A DNA stretch of 64,000 nt from assembly GCA_963729445.1 (NCBI GenBank), contig CAVSNU010000003.1, positions 744,001 to 808,000 of the forward strand. Direction: 5' to 3'. The position numbers and the translations under genes are program-made. The notes under the pieces were generated by a model. It searched no databases and was not told where the DNA came from. It worked only from the letters and a program-made list of their open reading frames with translations. Below, one piece after another: positions 25,886 through 35,319 of this stretch (the first letter of the stretch is position 1; each line of letters begins with the position of its first letter). This stretch comes from JACCZH01 sp963729445 (GTDB taxonomy: Bacteria; Chloroflexota; Chloroflexia; Thermomicrobiales; CFX8).

Positions 25886-27070
25886 TCACGCGAGCTCAGC
25901 TAACCATTCCTCGAAGCGCATCTCAACGGCTTCGCGGTTGGCAAACCACCACTCATGATCGACAGCAAATTGCTGTGGCTTGAGCTCCGGGCTCGTCGGC
26001 AGGTTGGCCAGCAGCTCTTCCGGCAATAGATCGAAGGTGCGCCGGTTCACCGGGCCAAAGGGCACCAGCGACGAAAACGCCGCACACGGCTCGGGACGGG
26101 TGACGAAGTTCATAAAGTCCAGCGCCATCTCGGCATTGGGGGCACCGCTCGGGATGACCCAGGAGTCGCCCGAGATGGCGCCGCCGTTCCACTGGATCAG
26201 CACGGGAGCCTCTTCTGTGCTGATCCTGTCAATACGGCTATTCCAAACGCTCACCATATCAATATCGCCGCTGGTCACCATCTGGGTCGGCTGGGCTCCC
26301 TGCTCCCACCACAGCAGCAGGTACGGCCGAATTCGATCCAGGCTCCGGATCGCGCGCTCAATATCAAGAGGATAGAGATCGGATAGCCGCACGCCGTCCG
26401 CCAGAAGCGCGAACTCCAGTGTCGTCTGCGGGTCACGATGCAGGCCTCGTTTGCCTGGATACCGTTCGAGGTCCCAGAAATCGCGCCAACCCGACGGCGG
26501 CGGCTGGTCCACCCAGGTGTCGGCCCGGTACGCCATCACCGTGGAATAAAAGCTCGACGACAGGCCGTTTTCGGTAACCGCCTCAGGGAACAGATCCGTG
26601 GTGTCGATGCCGTGGTAGTCAATATTCTGGATCAAGCCGAGATTCGCAAGTGGAAGTACATCTTCAGAGAAGATGTCGCAAATATCCCAGATAACCTCGC
26701 CCGCCTCGACCTGCGCCCTGAGCTCGGTCAAATCGGTCGGGTCTATGCTGATGGACGCGCCGGTCAACCGCTCGAATGGCTCAAAGAATGCTCGGCCCTG
26801 AGCCTCCTGATACTCTCCGCCCCAGCTCGTGACCATGAGCGTTTGCCCTTCCCAGCGCGTGGGATCGTCGTAGCCGGGAACGGCCTCTACAAGCACCGGG
26901 GTGGGAGTGGGGTCGGCCAGCACGGTGGGTGTCGGCACCGTTACGGACTCTTTTCCGCAGCTTGCGACCACAAGGCCAGCGGCAAGCACCGAAGCCTGCT
27001 GTAGAAAACGGCGACGGCTCAGTCTGCGTTCAAGTGTCTCTCTGTGAAACCCACGGCGCGGAGCGAACAT
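25886..27070 (-). CDS. Spermidine/putrescine-type ABC transporter substrate-binding lipoprotein
   Basis: An exported binding protein of the PotD type (394 aa). The N-terminus has a twin-arginine-like RRRFLQ, a hydrophobic stretch and a lipobox ending ASC, followed by a Pro/Thr-rich linker. The mature domain starts GQTLMVTSWGGEYQEAQGRAFFEPFE and contains VPFGPVNRRTFDLLPEELLANLP, as in polyamine binding proteins. No permease or ATPase gene is adjacent, so its transporter must lie elsewhere. It is downstream of accDA on the same strand after a 134-base gap with small hairpins. Confidence 0.88.
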   Translation of the reverse strand: MFAPRRGFHRETLERRLSRRRFLQQASVLAAGLVVASCGKESVTVPTPTVLADPTPTPVLVEAVPGYDDPTRWEGQTLMVTSWGGEYQEAQGRAFFEPFERLTGASISIDPTDLTELRAQVEAGEVIWDICDIFSEDVLPLANLGLIQNIDYHGIDTTDLFPEAVTENGLSSSFYSTVMAYRADTWVDQPPPSGWRDFWDLERYPGKRGLHRDPQTTLEFALLADGVRLSDLYPLDIERAIRSLDRIRPYLLLWWEQGAQPTQMVTSGDIDMVSVWNSRIDRISTEEAPVLIQWNGGAISGDSWVIPSGAPNAEMALDFMNFVTRPEPCAAFSSLVPFGPVNRRTFDLLPEELLANLPTSPELKPQQFAVDHEWWFANREAVEMRFEEWLAELA

Positions 27071-27204
27071 TGCGTAACCTATCCCGGTAACGTCATTATC
27101 TCAGTGTGATTAAACGTTTCTAACGGCGAACATGCCATAGCACCGCGCATGGGAACGCGGCGCTCGTGAGAGCGCATGGCGATCGACAGCATGGTTCTGG
27201 CGAA

Positions 27205-29009
27205 TTAGGTGGGGTCGCCCTCTGCGCCGGCTACCTGGGCGTCGTGTTCCGACCTCGGCAAGCGTTCCCGGATCGAGCCGACGGTACGCGCTACCCGCGT
27301 GCCAAAGCCAGACGCCTCGCGGCTCAGGAACTCGCGCCAGAGGCTGTTCACCTGTCCCATCTGGCGGAACTTCTTGTAGCGCTCGTCAACCCGTTTGCGC
27401 TCATGCATCGACTGGGTATCGCCCAGGGCCCAGAGCACCGCGTCCAGCAGGAAGGTTGCGGCGAAGTCCGGGTTGGCGTGAGCGCCGCCGTTCGGCTCCT
27501 CTACCAGCGCGTCGGCAACCCCGAGCCGCAGGCAGTCGTGTGCCGTAATCTTCAAGGATTCGGCAACCTCCGGCGCGCGCTCGGGGTCCCGGAACAGGAT
27601 CGCCGCAGCTCCTTCCGGAGCGATCACCGAGTAGACGGCGTGTTCTTGCATCAGCACCCGATCGGCAACACCAAACGCCAGGGCCCCGCCACTGCCACCC
27701 TCACCGATGATGACGGCCACGACCGGCACCGGCAACACGCTCATCGTTGCCAGGCACTCGCTCAACGCCGACGCAAGCCCTCGTTCCTCAGACTCCATGC
27801 CGAGGAATGCGCCGGGCGTGTCGATGAAGGTAACGACCGGGATACGCAACCTGCCCGCCAGCTTCATGACCCGCAGCGCCTTGCGGTAGCCCTCGGGAAG
27901 CGCCTGGCCACCTCGCCGGCACGGGTCCCCATGCCCGCGCTCATGGCCGACAATCACGACTCCCCGGCCGCCAATCTCACCTAAACCGGCAACGATCGGC
28001 GGGGTCGTCACCGAACACTCGATCCCCGTGGAGCTCGACAAACTGGGGCGTGATCTTGCGGATGTAGTCCAGCGTCGTCGGACGGTCCTCACGGCGCGCA
28101 ATCCGAAGCGCCTCCCAGGCATCCAGCGGTTGGCGCGCGGCAGTCGCAACGGCCGGCTTCGCCATCTCAGGGCTGGGCTGATCGCCGCGCGACACGACGC
28201 GCAAGATGGTCGAGAGCGTGTCGCGCATGTTGGTGCGCTCGACAATTGCGTCGATGAAGCCATGTTCGCGCAGATACTCAGCGGTGTGCGTTTGCAAGGA
28301 ACCGTTCGACTCACCATCTGGGCTGGTTCCGGCGATGACCCGAGGTCCGGCAAACCCGATCAACGCCTCCGGCTCAGCCAGAATCACATCGCCCTGGCTG
28401 GCGAACGACGCATAGATGCCGCCGGTCGTTGGATCGGTAAGCACCGAGATATATGGAATGTTCGCTTCGTGGGCGCGTTGAGCGGCAGCGGTCGTCTTGG
28501 CCATCTGTACCAGGCTGAGCATGCCTTCTTGCATGCGCGCCCCACCGCTCGCGACCACCGTGACGATCGGGATCTTGCGCGCGATCGCGTGCTCAAACGC
28601 CAGAGTCACCTTCTCGCCGACAACCGACCCCATGCTGCCTCCGAGGAAGCGGAAATCGACAGCCGCGAACACGATCTCCGCGCCCCGAATCTTGCCCCGA
28701 CCGGTCAGAACCGCCTCGTTGAGCCCGGTCTTGACGCGGGCATTGGCAACACGACTCTGATACGGCTGGGAATCGGTGAACTCCAGCGGGTCTACCGACA
28801 CGATATTGGCGTTGATCTCTTCGAACGAGTTCTCATCCAGCATCAGCTCGACACGCTCGCCAGGCCCCCAGCCGGCCGTGCCGGCCACAACTGGAGCAAA
28901 CCCGCAGCTGTAGCCAGAGGGAGTCAGACGACAATGCCGCTCCACACCGCTCGCAGGGCGTCGGGGGCGTGGAACTCGTTGCAAGTACAGGAGAGTGTGA
29001 ACTGGTCAC
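27205..29009 (-). CDS. accDA: Acetyl-CoA carboxyltransferase, fused beta-alpha subunits (frameshifted as read)
   Basis: It carboxylates acetyl-CoA to malonyl-CoA, the first step of fatty acid synthesis. GTG 29009 follows AAGGAGTACCGATC. The beta part has a zinc finger (CERCGAAL ... CSSCG). It breaks near 28860 and continues one base over as ERVELMLDENSFEEINANIVSVDPL. The alpha part follows without a stop (LDAWEALRIARREDRPTTLDYI, ELHGDRVFGDD), breaks again near 27998, and resumes as IVAGLGEIGGRGVVIVGHERG, RIPVVTFIDTPGAFLGMESEERG to 27205. Removing one base at each site gives a 600-aa fusion. Because the gene is essential, consensus errors are the likeliest cause. Confidence 0.85.
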
Positions 29010-29060
29010 GATCGGTACTCCTTGGTCTTTTCCGCATGCCGGTCTGAGGTGTCCTACAGG

Positions 29061-29881
29061 TCAGCCCGTATGGATATGCCACGGCTCAAAGTAGACGCAG
29101 GCTGTCGGCCGCTGTCCAGTGCTGTCGCGCAACCGGCGAACTCGGTTGACATCGACCGGGTTTCTGACGTCTCCGTCAATTTTAAGCCAACTGCCAACAA
29201 TGACTCCGTGTGCAAGGCTGGCCATCTTCATGACGTTCTCGGCAGTAACCCCTGATCCGACGTAGATTGGCACATCTCCGGCAGCCGTGACTGCAGCTCG
29301 CACGTCGTCCTGGATAGTCGCCCGTCCTGTCGCGGTGCCCGTGACGATGATAGCGTCGGCCAGCCCACGCTCGGTTGCGTCTCGCACCGCTTCATCGATC
29401 GGGTAATGGACCCAGCGGAACGGCATGCTTGACGAGCACATCGGCGAAGATCTGAATGCGCTCAGCGTTCAGGTACCTGCGCATCCGTAGGGTTTGGTCG
29501 GCCTCACCCTGGATAATACCCTGATCGGTCAACATTGCTCCCGTATGGACGTTGACTCGAATAAAGTCGGCACCGGCCGCCACGGCAACGCCAAGCGCGG
29601 CCAACGCGTCGTTTCTGAGCACATTCACACCGATCCGGCAGCTCAGACTTCTCGCGGACCTTCGCACAGACACGGGTCATGGCCGCGACGGTATGCGCAT
29701 CCACCCTGCCTGGCCGGAAGGGGACATCGTGGAAGTTCTCAACGATGACTCCATCAACACCACCCTCTTGCAGTGCCTCGGCATCACGCAACGCGTGGTC
29801 GATGCATTGCTCAATCGTCAGCGCCGATTTCGGACTCCCTGGCAGCGCGGGCAGATGTATCATGCCGACAAAGTCGGTCAC
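29061..29881 (-). CDS. BtpA/SgcQ family protein, frameshifted twice
   Basis: A TIM-barrel protein related to BtpA (photosystem I biogenesis in cyanobacteria) and SgcQ; its bacterial role outside phototrophs is unclear. It begins TDFVGMIHLPALPGSPKS from a GTG at 29881 that overlaps the upstream stop (GTGA). Blocks: GVDGVIVENFHDVPF, then (after a break near 29634) IGVNVLRNDALAALGVAVAAGADFIRVNVHTGAM. After a second break near 29400 come DEAVRDATERGLADAIIVTGTATG and VYVGSG-type VPIYVGSGVTAENV. Deleting one G at each site, both directly before ATC, restores 272 aa. Confidence 0.78.
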
Positions 29882-30057
29882 GCTGAGACGAGACCGAGCA
29901 TCAGCGAGAAAATGGCTGCAAAGAACGACACTGCCGCGAAGGTGACATATGCTCCGCGATCGCGTCTCGCTCTCTTTGGTTTTAGAATGAACTTGGTCAC
30001 CAACAGCGAGATCGACATCAAGAATGCCGCTCCAGCCAGACCAAAGTAGATGATCAT
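29878..30057 (-). CDS. Small two-helix membrane protein (59 aa)
   Basis: ATG 30057 follows GGGAGGTAACTGC, a strong ribosome site. Two hydrophobic segments (about 2-21 and 38-57) flank a basic loop KPKRARRDRG. No family recognised. Its stop overlaps the BtpA-family start by 4 bases, so the two are co-translated. Confidence 0.65.
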   Translation of the reverse strand: MIIYFGLAGAAFLMSISLLVTKFILKPKRARRDRGAYVTFAAVSFFAAIFSLMLGLVSA

Positions 30058-30194
30058 GCAGTTACCTCCCGCCGGGGAATGTATCCGGCGCGGGTTAATT
30101 ATACGGGCGTCCCCTCTCCCTTGCCGCTTGCAGGGTCCAGAATGTCGTACCATCGCCTGCGTGAACGGTATGCGCGAAACGGGATCTCACGGCC

Positions 30195-30594
30195 ATGAAC
30201 CGCAACAACCAACCACGCTTTACCGCCGCGGAGCTTGCAGAAGCCACGGGTGTCTCAGATGCGCACCATTCGTTACTATATCCAGGAGGGCCTGCTGCTT
30301 CCGGCCGCAGGGCGAGGAAAGTCGTCGTACTACACCCCCGTCCACGTCGAACAGCTCACCCTGGTTCGCGATCTACGTGCCCAGGGCCTCTCTCTGGAGG
30401 AGATCCGGGCGACACTAACGCCCGCCCCCGAGACCACTCAGGACGAGCTCGACGCTTGGCACCGGCTCCGGCTGCGCGACGACCTGGAGATCCACGTCCG
30501 GGCCGACGCACCAGAGGCAGTTCACGAGCTCACCAGACAGTTCCAGGAGCAATTCGATCGCTGGCTCGGATCGGAGCCGGACGATACGCTCTGA
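30195..30594 (+). CDS. MerR-family transcriptional regulator, frameshifted
   Basis: N-terminal MerR helix-turn-helix: RFTAAELAEATGVS, then a one-base break near 30257, then MRTIRYYIQEGLLLPAAGRGKSSYYT and LVRDLRAQGLSLEEIRATL. Deleting one G in TCAGATG restores a 132-aa protein. The C-terminal 60 residues have no metal-binding cysteines, so the inducer is not obvious. Its stop lies in a tandem duplication of about 14 bases (GACGATACGCTCT repeated) at 30583-30608. It may regulate the downstream genes. Confidence 0.75.
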
Positions 30595-30678
30595 CGATAC
30601 GCTCTGATGGAGTCAACCACGTACAATTTAGCGCACAATGTAGCGTTACACTGCCTTGGGATAAAGGATCCGCTTACC

Positions 30679-31128
30679 GTGTCCATTACCGAACATCGCA
30701 TCGCGCTCGACCCTGTGGTCCGGACATTCCGCGAGCAGGGAGTCTACGCTTACGGCACCGTCGATGACGAGAACCGCTGGTGCGTGGCGGCCGATCTGGA
30801 AGCCGGCCACATCGATATTCGCATCGGGCTCGACGGCTACGAGCTTGACGTCTGGGCGACCTCGCCCGGCATGTTCGTCGAAGAAGAGGATCCGCGCCGT
30901 CGCCAGGCCATGGAGCGTCTGGTGCGTGTCTCAATTCCCGGCATCCAGCGCGGCTATCTTGATGAGAATCACCTGCTGACCTGGGAGGACAGCGAGGCAG
31001 GAATCGCGCTCAGAAAGTCAGTGGCCTTGCCGTTTTCCGTTGATGCACGTCTGCCGGAGATCGCTCTGGATCAGCTTGAAGAGTTAAATGAGACGCTGGC
31101 CGCTCTTGAGAGCCGCCTGCTGAGGTAA
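30679..31128 (+). CDS. Hypothetical protein (149 aa)
   Basis: No family recognised. I chose GTG 30679 because AAAGGATC lies about 10 bases upstream; an in-frame ATG at 30607 sits before a promoter-like stretch (GTACAATTTAGCG/CACAATGTAGCG imperfect repeats) and looks non-coding. The protein is acidic, mixed alpha/beta (YAYGTVDDENRWCVAADLEAGHIDIRIGLDGYELDVWATSPG), with a C-terminal leucine-rich helix. The adenine deaminase gene follows after 13 bases, so they are probably co-transcribed. Confidence 0.6.
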   Translation: MSITEHRIALDPVVRTFREQGVYAYGTVDDENRWCVAADLEAGHIDIRIGLDGYELDVWATSPGMFVEEEDPRRRQAMERLVRVSIPGIQRGYLDENHLLTWEDSEAGIALRKSVALPFSVDARLPEIALDQLEELNETLAALESRLLR

Positions 31129-31141
31129 GGAAGCGCCGCAC

Positions 31142-32825
31142 GTGCCAACCGACTGGCATCGAGCCTTGCGAATCGCAACCCAGCGCGAACCGGCAGACCT
31201 GTTATTGCGTGGCGGTAAAGTCGTCAACGTGTTCACCGGCGATATTACGGACGCCAACGTGGCGATCGCCGGTGGCACGATCATCGGCGTCGGGGACTAC
31301 ACCCGCGCGCGCCAGACGATCGATCTGCATGGCGCGTATCTGGCGCCTTCGTTCATCGACGGACACATCCATATGGAGAGCTCGCTGCTCTGGGTCACTG
31401 AGTTCGCCAGGGCAGTCGTTCCGCACGGGACCGGCGCAGTCGTTACCGACCCCCACGAGATCGCGAACGTCAGGGGACTGGAGGGGTTCCGCGCATTTGT
31501 CAAAGCCAGCATAGGGCTTCCAATCGGCGTCCACTTCACCGTTCCCTCGTGTGTACCCGCCAGCCCCTTCGAGACAGCCGGCGCTGAGATGAGCACGGCG
31601 GACATCGCTGACGCGCTCGAGCATCCGAAGGTCGTCGGGCTGGGCGAGATGATGAACTTCCCCGGTGTGTTAGCGGGTGATATCGGAATCCGTGCCAAGC
31701 TGGACGCCGCGTATGGCCGCCGGATCGACGGCCACGCGCCGGGATTGCGAGGCCACGATCTCGACGCATACGTGCTCTCTGGCATGACCAGCGACCACGA
31801 GTCCACAGAGCTGGAAGAAGGCCGGCAGAAGCTTGAGCGGGGCATGATGCTCATGTTGCGTGAGGGCTCCACCGAACACAACATGCTCGAGCTGCTCCCA
31901 CTCGTCAACGACCAGACCTACGCGCGCTGCTGTTTCGCGAGTGATGATCGTGACTGTTCGACCTTGCTCCACGAGGGTCATATAAACGCAACCCTCTGCA
32001 AGGCCGTCGCGGCCGGACTGGACCCCGTGCGCGCTATCCGCCTGGCAACCTTCAACGTCGCGGATTATTGGCGGCTGGACCGGGTTGGTGCCGTCGCACC
32101 CGGCTACTGGGCCAACCTCGTTGTGCTCCAGGATCTCGACCGGTTTACGGTGCGGCAAGTGTTCTTCAAAGGCGAGCTCGTGGCTGAGAACGGGCAGCCG
32201 ACCTTCAACACACAGGCCGACGTTCCAGACGTCCTGCGCAACACGGTCAACATGAAGCCCCTGAATCCGGCCCAGCTACGGTTGACACCAGAGACCGGGC
32301 GGCTAGCCGTAGGCGTTATCGACGGCCAGATCGTCACCCGGCTCATGCACGTCGAGCCGAAGATTGAGAACGGTGAAGCCGTCGTCGACCTCGAGCGCGA
32401 TCTGCTCAAGCTCGTCTGCGTTGAGCGTCACCATGCCACCGGCAACGTCGGCGTCGGCTACGTCCACGGGTTCAATCTCAAACGCGGCGCGCTGGCCTCA
32501 TCCATCGCCCACGACGCGCACAACATCGTCGCCGTCGGTGTCGCCGATGCCGATATTCAACTCGCCATCGAAACCGTCGCCGGCGATGCAGGGCGGGCTC
32601 GTGGCGGTGTCGGAGGGGGAGGTTGTCGCCCGGATGGCCCTGCCAATCGCCGGGATCCTCAGCGACCGGCCGTTGGAAGAGACCGCGGCCCTCTATCACG
32701 CGCTGGAAGAGACCGCCCGCGAGTTGGGCTCGACGCTCACCTCGCCCTTCGGGCTCCTCGCGTTCATGGCACTCTCGGTCATCCCTGAAGCGCGTGTCAC
32801 AGATCAGGGGTTCGTCACCCTGTGA
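31142..32825 (+). CDS. ade: Adenine deaminase (frameshifted near the 3' end)
   Basis: Ade converts adenine to hypoxanthine for purine salvage or catabolism. It is an amidohydrolase-superfamily enzyme with a dimetal site. Signatures: DLLLRGGKVVNVFTGDI, FIDGHIHMESSLL, VVTDPHEIANVRGLEGF, FASDDRDCSTLLHEGHIN. GTG 31142 starts the frame. The first frame leaves homology near 32584 after LAIETVAG. Deleting one G (GGC[G]ATG) continues it as MQGGLVAVSEGEVVARMALPIAGILSDRPLEE to the stop at 32825, giving 560 aa, a normal length. The next gene overlaps the stop (GTGA). Confidence 0.88.
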
Positions 32826-33166
32826 GCAAAGAGCAACCAACAGCATCATCGCGTGCGGGCAACACCGCTTTCGTGCGCTGGCTCGCGAAGTGGGCGGTCA
32901 TCACGTCGCTGCTGATCCTGGCATTTGACGTCGCCATCCTGCGCAACTATCCGTTTCCCGGCAGCATCGAAAATCTACGGGCCGTTTTCTACCTGGCTGT
33001 CGGCTGCGGACTGGTCGTTGCCAGCCTGGCGTTCGCCTTTCTGGGTTATCGAATCGTGAGCATGCGCTATGCGGGGCGGAGCAAAGCGATCTACCTTATT
33101 TTCCTCCCGCCCGTTCTTCTGGTAACGTCACTCGTCTGGCTGCTGCTGCTCGCACAGGCAGGCTAA
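32822..33166 (+). CDS. Small membrane protein with three predicted helices
   Basis: 114 aa; GTG start overlapping the ade stop by 4 bases. Hydrophobic stretches at about 23-41, 52-74 and 88-111 suggest three membrane helices. No family recognised. The position between ade and hyuA suggests co-transcription, possibly as a transport or accessory protein for the pathway, but nothing in its sequence proves this. Confidence 0.65.
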   Translation: MSKEQPTASSRAGNTAFVRWLAKWAVITSLLILAFDVAILRNYPFPGSIENLRAVFYLAVGCGLVVASLAFAFLGYRIVSMRYAGRSKAIYLIFLPPVLLVTSLVWLLLLAQAG

Positions 33167-33203
33167 ACGTGAAACCGCTGATAACTGGCAAGGAGAACGA
33201 CGG

Positions 33204-35319
33204 TTGATCGAGCAAAACGGCTCGCAGCGCGACAATCTGGCAATCTCATTCGATGTTGGCGGCACCTTCACCGATTTTGTGGTCGTTGACCTCGACTCCG
33301 GCGAAATCGTCGCGCGTCACAAAGTGCTCACCAACCCCCAACGCCCCGCTCGCGGTGTCCTCCGTGGCTGGAACGACATTTTCAACGACGGCCTTGCAAG
33401 CTCGTCGGTCCGGCTATCAGTGCATTCGACGACGCTGGTGACCAACGCGATCATCGAGCGCAAGGGCGCCAAGACCGCCCTGTTGACCACGCGCGGCTTT
33501 CGGGACATCCTCGAACTGGCGCGCGAGCAGATGTACGACATCTACGACCTCTTCGCGCCGCCGCCGGACCCGTTGATCCCCCGGCCGCTCCGATTGGAGA
33601 TCGACGAGCGCACGACCGCCGACGGCGACATCCTGACCGCGCCCTGCCCCGCCTCAATCCAGACCGCGATCGACATCCTTCGAGAACGAGGGGTCGAGTC
33701 GGTCTCCGTCGCCTTCCTGCACTCCTATCGCAATGCCGCCAACGAGCGTGAGGTCGTCCAGCAGATCGCAAGCGCGCTGCCGGATATCACCATCTCGCTC
33801 AGCTCGGACGTCGCACCCATCGCCGGTGAATATGAGCGCACGTCAACCGTCGCCGCAGACGCCTACACCAAGCCAATCGTGAGCCAGTACGTCCGCGAGC
33901 TGCAACAGGTGCTGGGCGAGGCCGGCATGGCGTGTGCCCTGCATCTCGTGCTCTCGTCTGGTGAGATCACCTCCGCTGAATCTGCCGCCCGGCGTCCGGT
34001 GCGCCTGCTGGAGTCCGGGCCGGCGTCCGGCGCGATGGCGGCGGCCTTCTTCGGCAAGCTGGCCGGACACGAGGACGTGCTTTCGCTCGATATGGGCGGC
34101 ACGACGGCCAAAGCCTGCGTAATCGAAGGCGGCAAGCCAGAGCTAACGCACCTGCTGGAGGCCGCCCGGGTCCGGCGCTTCATGAAGGGCTCGGGACTGC
34201 CCATTGTGGCGCCCGTCGTGGACCTGATCGAGATTGGCGCGGGTGGCGGATCGATCGCCCGCAAGGACGAGCTGGGGCTGCTCAAGGTCGGGCCGGACTC
34301 GGCCGGCGCGGACCCCGGCCCTGCTTGCTACGGCCTGGGAGGCCAACTGCCGACGGTTTCAGACGCCAACCTGCTGCTCGGCTACCTGAGCGCCGACTAT
34401 TTTCTGGGCGGTACCATCCCGCTCCGCGCCGACAACGCCGCAGCCGCGATGCGCGTGCTGGCAGACAGTCTCGGGCTCACAGTCGAGGAAACCGCCTGGG
34501 GCATTCACCGCGTCGTGAACGAGAACATGGCCGCCGCGGCACGCATGCACATCATCGAGCGCAACCGGGACCCGCGCTCGCTGGCCACCATCGCCTTCGG
34601 CGGAGCCGGCCCGGCTCACGCCATCGCCGTCGCGCGGCTGCTCGGCTCCAGCACTGTCATCTTCCCACCCGGTGCCGGCGTTGCCTCGGCGCTCGGTGCG
34701 CTGGTCTCGCCCATCGCGTTCACAGCCGGCCGCACCCTGATGTCCCGTCTCGACGCAGCGGATTGGTCCGAGATCACCACGATGTACCGTGAGCTCGAAG
34801 CACAGGCGATTGATGAGCTGACCGGTACCGGGGTGCCGGCGAGCGACGTTACCTTCCGGCGTTGGGCCGAAATGCGGCTTGAAGGCCAGTACCACGAGAT
34901 CGCGGTCGATCTGCCGGACGTCGAGCTCGGTCCAGACGTCGTTCCAGCCATCAAGAGCGCCTTCGCCGAGGCCTACGCCCGTCAATATGGCCGGGTGCTC
35001 GAAGGATTAGGCCATCGAGACGCTGCACTGGCGTTTGACCGCCACTGGCCCGGAAACGGCGGTGCAGCTGAAGAAGCACGCACGACCAGGCGGCTCCGCT
35101 GATTCCGCCCTGAAGGGTCAACGTCCGGTCTACTTCCCCGACGTCGGCTATCGCGACGTGCCTGTTTATGACCGCGAGCGCTTCACGGCCGGCATGACCT
35201 TCAGCGGTCCGGCGATCGTTGAAGAGCGCGAATCGACCGCCGTCATCTGGCCGGGGGACCGGGCGAGAATCGACGATTACCTCGCCATGGTCGTAGAGAT
35301 TGAGGGAGAGAACCGATGA
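33204..35319 (+). CDS. hyuA: Hydantoinase/5-oxoprolinase subunit A (frameshifted near the 3' end)
   Basis: The ATP-dependent HyuA subunit, which with HyuB opens cyclic amides such as hydantoins or 5-oxoproline. TTG 33204 follows AAGGAGAACGACGG. An actin/ASKHA-type ATP fold is seen in SFDVGGTFTDFVVVDLDSG and VLSLDMGGTTAKACVIEGGKP, with ESGPASGAMAAAFFG between. The frame breaks near 35012-35018 and continues as TATGPETAVQLKKHARPGG and GPAIVEERESTAVIWPGD to 35319. One base removed gives about 704 aa, a usual length. The stop overlaps hyuB (ATGA). Confidence 0.88.

Noticed and set aside
26438..27004. 188-codon plus-strand ORF opposite the solute-binding protein gene
   Set aside because: It is antisense to a well-supported lipoprotein gene and shows no recognisable family or ribosome site.
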